A stretch of DNA of 64,000 nucleotides from Stenocarpella maydis (lineage: Eukaryota > Ascomycota > Sordariomycetes > Diaporthales > Diaporthaceae): NCBI GenBank assembly GCA_002270565.1, contig NQMI01000146.1, positions 1 through 64,000 of the forward strand, in the 5' to 3' direction. Position 1 is the stretch's first letter. Every line of letters starts with the position of its first letter. This document shows, piece by piece, positions 1 to 10,183 of this stretch. Made by a program: the position numbers and the translations under genes. The notes beneath the pieces are model-generated. The model searched no databases and was not told where the DNA came from. It was given only the letters and a program-made list of their open reading frames with translations.

Positions 1-1884
1 CACTCGCTCCGCTCGCTCCTCCGGCGAACCCCCTCCACGCCACCCAGTAGGGCCCTTCGGGCGCCCAGAGGAAGGGCCCTCTAGACCTACCAGCATACAA
101 AGATTATCTGGCCTCTGATTGTCGAACCGTCTGGGCATGTGGGTCTCAAGATCCCGTTCACGGACTATTCTGGACGAATAGCACACCCGTGAGCACAATT
201 CCAGGTAGAGCCACAGCTGCCAACGCTCACACTCACATCCTTCACGTACGCTTGGCACCTGTGCCAGGAGACTCGACCTCATAGACAATCACTCCCACCA
301 ATACCAACACCTTCTAGCGCCTCTCCCTAGCACACCATAGCTATGAGTACCTGTACCCATTCCGCATTCGTAATAATTACATCTGGTTTATAATTCCAGG
401 CGTGCATGGGTGATACTCCGGTTGGCTATGGCCTTGGCGCAAGCGATGAATACACCGGTTTCATGTCCTCTTTTGCCATTCAAAATCTGGGTTCCTCATG
501 AGCTATGCTTCCGTCCTTTCCGTCCTGATGAAAAGCCACCCCTGGCCATCTTTTGTATTGGTCCTCAGCTCGCCTCCTCACTAATAATCAGATATACTGA
601 GCCACCCTTTACTAGATTAATATTCTGCACGTCTCTGTATTAGTAGGTGGCTAGGCATTATATGGCTAGAGGCCATTAAAGCCATAACTGAGGAGTTCGC
701 GACTCTGGGGTGGTGAGTGCTGATGGCTGGCCCTGCCTGCAAGTGCGGAGGTAGGGGGATAACGATGAGGCCACACCTGCTTTGCGTTTTCGATCGCAAC
801 TCCGACGTGGTCCTCGAGTCGCAAGGCCCTTGCGGGCCGTTTCTGAACAAGGCCGTCTGCTGTCGCAAATCTATCGTCGGCTTGGTCGGGATCGGCTGTG
901 AGCGTGCCAAGCCAGAAACCCATGCTGGAGCGGAGCTGGCGGCCGAATGCCTGGCGAAGCACAAATTCCCGAGCTGCTGCTCCCTGGGTGTTGTAAGTAA
1001 CCCCACCAGGATGTCTGTCCCGCCGCGGTGTGGTCCGCCCGAGGGGAAGGAAATTGAGAGGTTCAAAGAGCAAGCCGCTGACCGGTTCTGCCCTTCGGCA
1101 GCTGGGCATATACGGACCTTGCAAGGCCCCGTTTTCCGTCGCTGTACAGCGGGGCTTCGAGGGCAACGAGACAGCCTACCACTTGGAGCCTGTGGTCGAT
1201 GTGGATTGGGAGTGACTGAGGCATAGAAGCATCGTGGCGGTCTGACGGAGATGAGAGCCGGGGCGGACGGGTTGCTGAGGTGGAAAGAGTTGGGAGGCCA
1301 GGCTGCAGCATGCATGCTGCACATACCTAAACAAACATTAATAGACCTTGATTCTTACGAGTCATAGACATGCGACCGAGACCCAGAGCGCATGTCCCAG
1401 TATACATTTGTCGAGGAGAATAAGCTACTTAGGTAGGTACTGGGACTGGGCAAGTGCGGCAGCCTGTCGCTCTTCACAATCTAGATACTTGAGTAGCCTT
1501 CCCAAAACCGGTTGGTTGGGAGTGGGCCTGAAGCATGTACTCCGTACGTGCGTACTTGTCAGTGGGCACGTCTTCCTACATCCACGCGCGTTCTTTATTT
1601 ATTTATTTTGGTTGTTTAGAGACTCGCTCTCCAAGCTGTGGCGACCGGACTGACTGAACAGGGGGAAACGGCTTGGCACCACTGACCACCATCGGGATCG
1701 ATCGTGCTTTGTTGTGTCTATCGCGTGTGTGGTTCATGGTTTCCGGGTGACGACCCTGCAGTCAAACAGCCAACCAGTTGCTCCCTCTCCCTCCCTTGCG
1801 CACCCTCCCTTGTCGCCACACTCGCGGCAGCGGCATTGATCAGTTTCCACGGCGAGGCACGCAGCCTAGCCAAACAACAAAAAC
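1..1884. other. Intergenic, no supported gene
   Basis: Several overlapping open frames cover about 617-1324 on both strands, but none has a recognisable motif and the longest run antisense to one another, so I call none of them. The left edge (1-90) is GC-skewed and contains a 9-bp perfect inverted repeat (49-57 and 72-80). The last 150 bases are C/T-rich and end in an AC-rich leader before the zinc-finger gene. That is typical of a fungal 5' untranslated region. Confidence 0.5.
49..80. repeat. 9-bp inverted repeat, 14-nt spacer
   Basis: The arm at 49-57 (AGGGCCCTT) is the exact reverse complement of the arm at 72-80. It could form a GC-rich hairpin. It sits next to a CTCGCTCC-rich tract at the very edge of the window and may be the end of a mobile element lying mostly outside. 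Nothing else supports that idea. Confidence 0.5.
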
Positions 1885-3591
1885 ATGGACTTTGCAAAGA
1901 AGCGGAAGCTTAACGCCCTGCTGAATGGCCTTGGCTCTCGACCCTCATACCCCACCGATTCCGCACCACCACCATCAGCAGGCACTGCTGCCGCCCAGGA
2001 CGAGTCCACGCCGCGGACCCCTCCCCCAAACCGCACCTCGACTACCGCTACCACCCTTGGCTCGGCCTCCTCGACCGTCCACACGCCAGCCTCCGACCCC
2101 ATGGCCATGCGCACATCCATCTCCTCCGTCCCGCGTTCCGCTGCCACAACGTCCGACCTCGACCTCGTCACGAAGCGACGCCGACTCGGCCTCGCTGACT
2201 CGACACCCTCCAAGGATCTCGCCACACCAAAGCCTGCAGATGGACGCGGCCAGACCACCATATCCAACATTGTCCTGAGGAAATGGGGCGGCAACAAGGA
2301 CAAGGAGACAGTCTTCAAGCCAAAGTACTGCCCGGCCGACAGGGACGAGCTGCTCAAGCGCCTCGCCAGCTTCCAGGAGCTGACGGACTGGACACCCAAG
2401 CCAGACCCCGTCGCCGAGGTGCAGTGGGCCAAGCGCGGCTGGGTATGCCAGGGCAAGGAGCGCGTGCGCTGCACCCTGTGCAACAAGGAGCTGGTGGTGA
2501 AGCTCAACCGCAAGGAGGTCGACGGCAAGGAGGTCCCCGTGCTGGTGCCCTCGGAGATCGAGGACGCCCTCGTCGCCCGCTACGTCGACCTCATCGTCAC
2601 CTCCCACCAGGACGACTGCCTGTGGCGCAAGCGCGGCTGCGACGACTCGCTGCTGCGCCTGCCCCTCTCGAGCCGCCACGCCGCCATCCAGGACCTGCGC
2701 GCCCGCTACGCCGAGCTCTGCGCCCGGAGGGACTTCCTCCCCTACGAGTTCAACCTGCGCCTCCCGCCGGGGCTCGACATCGACGCCGTCCTCCGCTACC
2801 TGCCGCCCGACTTCTTCGGCCACGGCGCCGACGTCCCCGGCCGGCCGGCCGTGCGGGCCCCGCCGGCCCCCAACCGCGTGGCCCTGGCCCTCGCCGTCCT
2901 CGGCTGGCAAGGCCTGACGAACCCGCGCATCGGCCCGGTCCCCAACACCGCCTCGTGCCACACCTGCCTGCGCCGCCTGGGCCTGTGGATGTTCAAGAGC
3001 AGGGAGGTCGACCCGGCCACGGGCGCGGTGGTCGTCCCCGCCCCGATGGACTACCTCGACCCGCTGCGCGAGCACCGCTTCTTCTGCCCCTGGAACAACG
3101 CCGACGCCCAGAGCATCACCCCCCTGAGGCGGGTAGGGGGGGTCGCCGCCGCCGCCGACGGCGAGGAGAACAGGCCCGGCTGGGAGCTCCTGGTGCAGGC
3201 GCTCAGGAACGAGGCGTACCTGCGCAGCAGGGAGTCGCCGCAGCAGCCCAGAGGCAGGAGGGGTAACAAGGGCGCCGCGCCGCAGACGCCGTCGTCGAGG
3301 AGGTCGGACGCCGAGGGGGCGGGGGAGGAGGTGGATGCCGAGGGGGGCGAGGAAGAGGACGAGAAGACGCAGGACGCCAAGGACAAGGAGCGGTGGAAGC
3401 GCCTGCGCCGCGTCAAGAGCCTCCTGGGCGGCGGCAAGGGCGGCGCGGGCAACAAGCTGCGCAAGTCCATCAACCTCAGCAGGCCCGGGAGCAGTGCCGC
3501 AAAGAGCAGGCCCGGCACGAGCCACTCGACCGCGCAGGGCGAGGGTGGCGACGGGCACGGCGGCGGGGAGGCCGTGCAGGCGGCTGGTTGA
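1885..3591 (+). CDS. C3HC/Rsm1-type zinc-finger nuclear protein (NIPA/ZC3HC1-like)
   Basis: Single-exon gene, 568 aa. The N-terminal 120 residues are Ser/Thr/Pro-rich and start with a basic stretch (KKRK) that could act as a nuclear signal. The C3HC domain spans about 147-265. C196-x2-C199 and H241-x3-C245 are visible as the zinc ligand pairs, with the conserved W-A-K-R-G-W segment before them. A second Rsm1-type half follows at about 355-400, with Cys-x2-Cys in SCHTC and the H-R-x-F-C-P-W signature. The C-terminal 150 residues are acidic, then basic, and look disordered. In this family S. pombe Rsm1 acts in mRNA export and human ZC3HC1 is a nuclear-basket protein. A nuclear role here is inferred from the domain only. 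The start codon is the first in-frame ATG and has an A-rich context (AAAAAC before ATG). Confidence 0.85.
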   Translation: MDFAKKRKLNALLNGLGSRPSYPTDSAPPPSAGTAAAQDESTPRTPPPNRTSTTATTLGSASSTVHTPASDPMAMRTSISSVPRSAATTSDLDLVTKRRRLGLADSTPSKDLATPKPADGRGQTTISNIVLRKWGGNKDKETVFKPKYCPADRDELLKRLASFQELTDWTPKPDPVAEVQWAKRGWVCQGKERVRCTLCNKELVVKLNRKEVDGKEVPVLVPSEIEDALVARYVDLIVTSHQDDCLWRKRGCDDSLLRLPLSSRHAAIQDLRARYAELCARRDFLPYEFNLRLPPGLDIDAVLRYLPPDFFGHGADVPGRPAVRAPPAPNRVALALAVLGWQGLTNPRIGPVPNTASCHTCLRRLGLWMFKSREVDPATGAVVVPAPMDYLDPLREHRFFCPWNNADAQSITPLRRVGGVAAAADGEENRPGWELLVQALRNEAYLRSRESPQQPRGRRGNKGAAPQTPSSRRSDAEGAGEEVDAEGGEEEDEKTQDAKDKERWKRLRRVKSLLGGGKGGAGNKLRKSINLSRPGSSAAKSRPGTSHSTAQGEGGDGHGGGEAVQAAG

Positions 3592-4402
3592 GCCCGGAAA
3601 GGGGATGGGGGTTGGGACAAACGTTTGAAGCTGTGTTTATGAAACGGGTGGGCTTATTTGAGATCGATCTGGCATTGCATTGGAATGGCGTGCACTATGG
3701 ACGCAATGTTATATGGAATTTCTGGGAGGGCATCATGTTGTTGACGACGGATAGGGCCCGCTGTCGGCTGTCGTGTCAGTTTTATCCCAGGGCACATATT
3801 ACTTGGGAACGGGCAAAATAGGGGGCGTAGTATGCGCATTTTATAAGAGTCAGAGGGAGGTTTTACTCTGATTCTCTAATAAGTTAATGTTGAGGCGTTG
3901 GCGTTCACACGATGTCCTGTCCGAGTAGTGTAAACCCCAAAGGCACGCTTTCAGCTCAGAAACTGTCATCGGGCGCTGATATCTGTTACGTTGGAAGAGG
4001 GGGGGGGGTTATACTGGCAAGAGAATGGCCTGTATCCATAGCAGTGGGCGGTGAATACTTGACGGTTATATGGCGCAGTTCAAATAGAGGTAGTAGATGA
4101 TGCAATTATATTATCGCTGGAGAAGGTAAAATAAAGCAATGTGTTGCTATCGACCGTTTTTCAGAACCAGCCTCCATAACGCCTTGGGTATCCTACATTC
4201 CTTCCTTCTGCTAGACGTACAACGACACCACCATGCTGCATCTCACGCCACTAGGCCTGCGCAAGCTAGGACAAAAAAAGAAGAACAAAAAAAACAACCG
4301 TCTTTATTCTCCACGCAATACTGACGCATCCCTTATCCTCCTCCTCCGCCCCCCATTGCGACCGCGAGACCGACTGCACCCGCGACGACGATCACTACTA
4401 TC
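3592..4402. other. Intergenic between convergent genes
   Basis: This is the 3' flank shared by the zinc-finger gene (+) and the copper ATPase gene (-), which converge. It is AT-richer than the genes, with A-rich stretches near 4270-4300 and several AATAAA-like strings near 4125-4135. I see no gene. Short frames inside it have no recognisable features. Confidence 0.5.
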
Positions 4403-7400
4403 CTAGAGCGTGGTCTCGCGCCTTCTCTCTCTAAATCCGATGCCGGGGATGCCGCTCCTGAGCGCGAGGCTGCTCATGACGACCGAGATGCTCGACAGCG
4501 CCATGGCGAGGCTGGCCCAGACGGGGTCGAGCTTGACGTGGCTGCCGCGGCTGACGACGGGGTAGAGGACTCCGGCGGCGACGGGGACCGCGACGAGGTT
4601 GTAGACGAGGGCCCAGGCGAAGTTGACCTTGACGCGGCGGAAGACGGCCCGTGACAGCTCCAGGAGCGTCACCACCGCCCACAGGTCCGACTTGACCAGC
4701 ACGAACTCGGCCGAGCTGATGGCCACGTCGGACCCGGACCCGATGGCGATCCCCACGTCCGCCTTGGTCAGCGCCGGCGAGTCGTTGATCCCATCCCCGA
4801 CCATGGCCACTGTCGCCCGCCGGTCAGACTTCTCGTTGCCCGCCTTGAGCGTCGACTGCAGGTACGTGATCTTGTCGGCCTTCTGCGTCGGCAGCACCCC
4901 CGAGATGACCTGGTCCGCCGGGATGCCGATGCGTGTCGCCACCGCCCGCGCCGTGGTGTCGTTATCACCGGAGAGCATCCAGACGCGGGTTCCGCGGGAC
5001 TGGAGGGCGCGCACAATCGTGGGCGCCTCGGGTCGGATGGGATCGGAGATCGAGAAAGCGGCGGCAATTGCCCACCAACCCGTGGGTGACCCAGCACTGG
5101 GTGCATCGCCATTAGCCTGGTCCTTCGGAACAGCCTCACCTGCTGGCGATGGCGTAGCCTGCAAGGTTGCGACGATGGCGATGGACTTTGCCTCGCCTTT
5201 CCACTTGTGCAGTAGTTCGATGACTTTATTCGAGATCTGTACGCGGTGTTCCAGCATAATGGCCTCGTTGCCAACGAGAATGTCGAAGTCCTGCTTTCCG
5301 CTGTGATACTTCGCCCTCATTCCCTTGCCTGGGATCTCATGAAGGTCGTCAACCTTGACGTCTGGGTCGATCTCCTGATTCGCGCAGAATGAGGCGATGG
5401 CTTTGGCAACTGGGTGGCTGCTGCCTTCTTCGACCACCTTCACCGCTGCTAGCATCGCTTCCTTCCCCTCCGGCTCAGTGGCGCTGTCGGGATAGTAGAT
5501 AAAGTCCGTGATGCTTGGCTGACCGCCCTCGGTCAGTGTGCCCGTCTTGTCGAACACGACGCAGTCAATCCGGCTGGCCTTCTCAAAGGCTTCGCCGCCG
5601 CCCTTGGCAAGTATACCGTATTTAGCGGCGAGGCCACTGCCGACAAAGATGGCCGTGGGAGCAGCCAGTCCGAGACCACAAGGGCACGCCACCACAAAGA
5701 CAGAGATGGCAAATTGAAGGGCAAAGGCAACCCACCCGCCCGATGTGACATCCAGATAGTCGTCCGGAAGGGCTCCACCGAGACCCAGGATCATCCATAT
5801 GAGCCAGGTTAGGATGGCTATGAGAGTGACCACGGGCACAAAGTAAGTTGTGAGAATATCGGCGATTTGCTCCATAGGAGCTCGTTTCGTCTGGCCTTCG
5901 CGCACGACGTTCACGATCTGGTCGAGCATTGACGTGCCCGCCGCACCCGTGATCTGGATCACGATGGGCTGCCCCTTGTTGACCGTTCCCGCGTATACAG
6001 CTTCCCTAGGGCTCTTTTTGATGAGGCGAGCCTCACCTGTTAGACTGGACTCGTCGAAGTTGCTCTCACCCTGGACGACGACACCATCAGCGGGTGGAGA
6101 TGACCCGTGCCTGATGCGTACTGTGTCTCCAAATTCTAACAGGTCGGCTTTGACGACGCTGTCTTTTTCCTTGCCGCCCGCATCGCGCTCGACAAGGACA
6201 GCCTCGGTGGGACGAAGCTTACCAAGGGCCGATACAGCGTCACCGGTCTTGGACTTGCTGTATGCCTCTATCCATCTTCCAAAGAGGAGAAACAGCGTCA
6301 GGAAGACGACCGAGTCGAAGTAAAAATCTGTGTCATTGACCTTTGCGGGCTTGTGCACCCCGGCGGCGATCAGCTGGGCTACCGACGACACGTACGCAAT
6401 AGTCGTGCCAAGAGACATGAGCGTGTTCATGCTACCAAAGCGATAGAACCTCCGCAGGATGGGCACCTTACTCCCCTTGCGCCACAGGGTCTGGATCTCC
6501 TTGATAGCGCGCCTATGGAAAACATCGGCAGCGAAGAAATAGACTGGCGTGGATAGGACGAACAGGGCAACCTGAGCGCGGCTGATGCCTGAGGTCCACG
6601 GCATCATGAGGTAGTGCTTGCTGGGGTTGCCCTCTGGTATCAGAGACATGTACACAATGCCAATGATGAATGTTGGAATGGCCACAACCAGAGTCCCCAG
6701 GGCCCGGTACAACAGCTGCCATTGGTGCTTCCGCTGGGCCGCCTTGGACCGTTCCTCTAAGCTTGGTGGATGGTGGATAGAAGCCCGTAGGGCTGGGTCG
6801 CTCGCCTGAACAGCTGCCAGGATCTGCCGTACCGTGAAGGCCGGAGCGTCAGGCACGTAAGATATCTTCATTATCGGACGGGCCAGGGTTGGCTCCGTGA
6901 TGATCCAGAGGTGTCGGCGGAAACCCGCCAGACTATTAACGACTCGGGCAGGACAGTGCTTGCAGTACACGCCCTGAAGCGCGAGCTCCACTGTCCTCTT
7001 GTGAGTCTCGGGCTTTTTCTCTGTCATGGGCTCAACCTTGTCCAAGGCCGCCTCGTAACCCATGTCCTCGATGGACTCGACGATATCGCCAGCATGTTCC
7101 TTTCCGAAGAAGTCGACAGTGGCGCTGTTGGACACAAGGTTGACGGCGACAGCAGTAGTCCAGTCCTTCTTCTCCAGAGCATCCTTGATAGTATTGACAC
7201 AGGAGGCACAGGTCATGCCGCCTACTGCGAGGGTGGCCCGCCATGACTCCTGAGGGTTGGTCTCATCCGAGTCAACTGTGACAAGAGACATCAGGGCAGG
7301 CTTGCTCTGTGGTGATTGCCGCCTGTCCGGTGAAGGGCGTCGGCTGCCTGAAGACGACACTGACAAGGGGCGTGTGCCGTCTGCCTGGTCATTTATGGGC

Positions 7401-7906
7401 TCTCTGGTGGGCGAGGCCGCCTGGGATCTGCGGCATTGCTCGCAATTTAGCAGATGAACCCGGGCAGCGTGTGACCGGGACCGATCCCCCGAGAGCCAAT
7501 TTGAGAGGGCCGAGGACGGGTTTGGACGTGCCTCGTCTGCACCGTCGGCGGTGCAACACTGAGCAGTGGCGTCGGTGGGCGAGGTCAGGCCGGCGCCGTC
7601 GGAACCAGCAGCCGTGGAGCTGATGCCCGAAACCTCGTAGCCCGCCTCCTCGAGGACATCGGCTATGCGTTTAGGTAGGACAGCCGGGTCGTGTTCCACG
7701 GTGACGACTGAGGTCACAATGTTTGGCGAAACCCATCGGACGCTGCCGGGAAAGTTGTCGCATATCTCGTGGTTGATGGCTGAGACGCACGTTGGACAGT
7801 GCATATTGGACACGATAAATGAAGTGGTGCACACATGGTCGGCCGGGGTGTTCCCGTGGCCATTTCTGTCGACGCTCGACCGGTTTGGCCGACGCAAGGA
7901 GGCCAT
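4403..7906 (-). CDS. CCC2: Copper-transporting P1B-type ATPase, CCC2/ATP7 family
   Basis: 1167 aa, no intron needed. It pumps cytosolic Cu(I) into the late secretory pathway for loading cuproenzymes such as multicopper oxidases (family knowledge). N-terminal metal sites: HMA1 with C37-x2-C40 (NMHCPTC), HMA2 with C233-x2-C236 (GMTCASC), and a third, more divergent HMA with C315-x2-C318 (VYCKHC). The transport-site C741-P742-C743 lies in transmembrane helix 6. The phosphorylated aspartate is D786 in DKTGTLT. TGES-like (SLTGEA), HP (SSHPVAKA) and GDGINDSPAL motifs are all present. I chose the ATG at 7906 because family N-termini begin shortly before HMA1. The frame stays open upstream to 8470, but that part is compositionally unlike protein and holds a 12-bp tandem repeat. 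The gene is divergent from MET10 across about 2.3 kb. Confidence 0.93.
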   Translation of the reverse strand: MASLRRPNRSSVDRNGHGNTPADHVCTTSFIVSNMHCPTCVSAINHEICDNFPGSVRWVSPNIVTSVVTVEHDPAVLPKRIADVLEEAGYEVSGISSTAAGSDGAGLTSPTDATAQCCTADGADEARPNPSSALSNWLSGDRSRSHAARVHLLNCEQCRRSQAASPTREPINDQADGTRPLSVSSSGSRRPSPDRRQSPQSKPALMSLVTVDSDETNPQESWRATLAVGGMTCASCVNTIKDALEKKDWTTAVAVNLVSNSATVDFFGKEHAGDIVESIEDMGYEAALDKVEPMTEKKPETHKRTVELALQGVYCKHCPARVVNSLAGFRRHLWIITEPTLARPIMKISYVPDAPAFTVRQILAAVQASDPALRASIHHPPSLEERSKAAQRKHQWQLLYRALGTLVVAIPTFIIGIVYMSLIPEGNPSKHYLMMPWTSGISRAQVALFVLSTPVYFFAADVFHRRAIKEIQTLWRKGSKVPILRRFYRFGSMNTLMSLGTTIAYVSSVAQLIAAGVHKPAKVNDTDFYFDSVVFLTLFLLFGRWIEAYSKSKTGDAVSALGKLRPTEAVLVERDAGGKEKDSVVKADLLEFGDTVRIRHGSSPPADGVVVQGESNFDESSLTGEARLIKKSPREAVYAGTVNKGQPIVIQITGAAGTSMLDQIVNVVREGQTKRAPMEQIADILTTYFVPVVTLIAILTWLIWMILGLGGALPDDYLDVTSGGWVAFALQFAISVFVVACPCGLGLAAPTAIFVGSGLAAKYGILAKGGGEAFEKASRIDCVVFDKTGTLTEGGQPSITDFIYYPDSATEPEGKEAMLAAVKVVEEGSSHPVAKAIASFCANQEIDPDVKVDDLHEIPGKGMRAKYHSGKQDFDILVGNEAIMLEHRVQISNKVIELLHKWKGEAKSIAIVATLQATPSPAGEAVPKDQANGDAPSAGSPTGWWAIAAAFSISDPIRPEAPTIVRALQSRGTRVWMLSGDNDTTARAVATRIGIPADQVISGVLPTQKADKITYLQSTLKAGNEKSDRRATVAMVGDGINDSPALTKADVGIAIGSGSDVAISSAEFVLVKSDLWAVVTLLELSRAVFRRVKVNFAWALVYNLVAVPVAAGVLYPVVSRGSHVKLDPVWASLAMALSSISVVMSSLALRSGIPGIGFRERRRETTL

Positions 7907-8428
7907 GTTGGACGGGATCTGTGGACCAAGGTGCCGGGTAATATGAATATGATGCGGCGGCTTGACTGCTCGTGTGACAGCCGTGGAGGACGAGATGGGT
8001 CTCGCCCGGTGCGGAAGGGTATAAAACAGCGTGCGGTGTGCGTGGAGTAAGAAGATGCGATTAGCCTGATGTCGACCAGCCTCTCGGTGGAGCTGATGAT
8101 CCCGGTCCCAAACGAGAGTGAATGCAGACCAGCTTGGTCGAGACAGGTGGCACGATGGCTGTTGGATGTACGGCCGGAGTGTCTTGATGTTGGGAGTCGA
8201 AAGGGTACCTTTGGTACGTTGACAAGCACTTGGGGGGATGTCGCGACTGGTTTTGGATTGGGCATGTCCCACGACGGAGGAAGGAGACGGCAGAAGAGGA
8301 TCAGACCATTCCAGGTGCTCCCTTGCGGTTGAAAAGGACAAATGGGAGTTCAGGTTTAAAAAAGCAAACCCGAGCCAGGTATTTTGGAGGGAATTGGAAT
8401 TTATGGCAAAACGAGACGCATGCTGGGG

Positions 8429-8464
8429 GGCGAGCGTGGGAACGAGCGTGGGAACGAGCGTTCC
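8429..8464. repeat. 12-bp tandem repeat, about 3 copies
   Basis: Units of the form AACGAGCGTGGG occur at 8429-8440 (first two bases differ), 8441-8452, and 8453-8464 (last three bases differ). They lie upstream of the copper ATPase start. If the open frame were translated that far it would give a short V-P-T-L repeat. I take the tract as non-coding. Confidence 0.7.
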
Positions 8465-9268
8465 ACGCACAAAAGACGCAACACCGGCACATCATGACTC
8501 TGCAACACGCGTGGTTTTTGCGGTGACGGTACCACATCTGACAGGTAGCGCAGGCACCCGGCTGGCCCAGCTGGGCCTAGCCTTGCTCTTCAACAAAGTC
8601 GCAGTGCAATTCCAACCACTGACGATCCAACTGTGATCTGAGTTCCTGAAGCAGGGGGCTATGTTTTGTCTCGCTGGAGGACGCCTTGCTAAGAAGAGGA
8701 GGGGAGGGGATCCATCACAAGATCTGATCTCGTCTGCCCGTTATCATCAGTATCAGCCAGCCAGGCCAGCCAGCCAGCTGCACCATACGGAGTACTATTT
8801 TGTCCCTGGCTGGCGACAGGAGGACGTCTGTGTGAGATCGCTACAGACCATGTAAATGACAAATCAGGTTCGACTCACCCAGAAGAAGCGCACATGTCTC
8901 ATCTCAGATCAGTAGTCGGCTTGGTCATCACTGTGGCCCCTTGCTGGAGAAGAATAGGGGGGGAACGAGGTCAATGGCGAGGCCGACACAGGACAAAAGT
9001 TGCCGCTCGCTTGGGGCGGCGACCATTGACGGGCCTTGCCGCCTGCATCGAAGCCACAGCCGCGCCCACGTTGCTGCATCATCCATCTCACCTGTCTCGA
9101 ATCCAAAACCCCGACCTCGGTCGGTCAAGCCACATTTCGCCCATTCAGTAGGACACTGTTAGATGACACCTGTCAGTCGGCCAGCCAGACTAACGCGGCG
9201 ACCTGATCCGACAGCCTGGGCCGTGTCAAAATATCCGAGCGACACGAGGCTACACTGGACTTGCCATC

Positions 9269-9278
9269 ATGATGCAAT
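9269..9278 (+). promoter_or_regulatory. Possible CYS3/MetR-like bZIP site (9 of 10)
   Basis: ATGATGCAAT matches the Neurospora CYS3 consensus ATGRYRYCAT except at position 8. It lies about 0.9 kb upstream of MET10, a sulfur-assimilation gene that is a logical target. A second 9-of-10 match is at 9634-9643. Such matches occur by chance in kilobase promoters. Confidence 0.25.
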
Positions 9279-9633
9279 GTCACTTGCAGCCTGATTCATC
9301 CGTGTAGCTTGAAAGGGAACACACAGCACCCGCACTCGGCCTGTCAGTGACATCCTCCAGCTCTGGTATCATAGCCACATTGCATATACGCGTGCTTCGC
9401 CCTCGCAACTTGGCTGCGGAAGCGCATGGTCGAGACGGTTTATATGGCGGCGCTGTTGTTGTGATGGTGATGATGAGAAATCCGAGAAATCGCATCCGGC
9501 TCGGTGGCTCCACCCTCCCGATCCTCCCGCCGACCGACTGCCGGTCCCGACGGCCCAAGGCCGGCTCCCTGGCCGCAAGGCGCGCGAACTCCCTCCCAGG
9601 CTGGCCCGTTTCGTGTTATGCGATTGGCTGCTG

Positions 9634-9643
9634 ATGGCGCAAT
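9634..9643 (+). promoter_or_regulatory. Possible CYS3/MetR-like bZIP site (9 of 10)
   Basis: ATGGCGCAAT differs from the perfect palindromic CYS3 site by one base. It lies 541 bases before the MET10 start. Together with the site at 9269 it suggests sulfur-limitation control, as inference only. Confidence 0.3.
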
Positions 9644-10183
9644 TCTCGACGTGCTCGCATCATGCCCGAGAACAGGTCCCTTTACAGACGCTTTGCAGAG
9701 AGCATTGCGAAAATTTGCCATGGCCCAGTTGTAGCGCATGGCGCGACCAGCGCCCTGCCACGCCATGCGGAATCCATCTCCGGTCGCGCCTCCCCCGACT
9801 GGGGCCAGAGTAGTCGAGCCTTAAAAATAATCACGTTGCTCCTAAAATATCCTACGTTTCCCCCCGTCCTCAGCCTGTCTGTCCTATTTACCTCCTCGAC
9901 GACAAGGTCCCTTGCCGTTTCTGTTTGTGGTTGGCCTGGAGGCGTGGACTACCCTGGAGTCTCATCTCATCATCCAGTCTTACTGCTACTCGTGTGCTTC
10001 TCTGCGTCACTCAGGGAAAAAGTACCCCGAGACTCGCCCGCCACGAAGCCCACCATCATTTGAGTGCTTCCCGAGTCTGCAGTTTGCGAGACATTCGGTA
10101 TTTCACTACGGGACGTCCCAAGCACCTCGGAGGCGCCAATTCGAAACCTCAAGGCCACTTTGAGGTTTCTGTGTATCGCCAGT

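Larger units (their letters stand above)
7907..10183. other. Divergent promoter region CCC2 / MET10
   Basis: About 2.3 kb without a supported gene. It holds a 12-bp direct repeat at 8429-8464, CCAG-rich short repeats at 8757-8780, the 9-mer TACGGAGTA at 8786-8794, and two near-matches to the fungal sulfur regulator site at 9269-9278 and 9634-9643. The 300 bases before MET10 are C/T-rich, as in a fungal leader. An upstream MET10 exon cannot be excluded, because the strings around 9915-10180 include possible donors and a CAG just before the chosen ATG. Confidence 0.5.

Noticed and set aside
617..1324. 235-aa minus-strand and 169-aa plus-strand frames
   Set aside because: They cover the same bases on opposite strands, lack domains, and no splice partner or promoter supports either.
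1975..3558. 527-aa open frame antisense to the zinc-finger gene
   Set aside because: It is a shadow of the GC-rich sense gene: low-complexity A/G/R/V text and no motif, while the sense frame has clear zinc-finger ligands.
7907..8470. 188-residue N-terminal extension of the copper ATPase
   Set aside because: The frame is open but has no conserved feature, contains a DNA tandem repeat, and homology begins only after the ATG at 7906.
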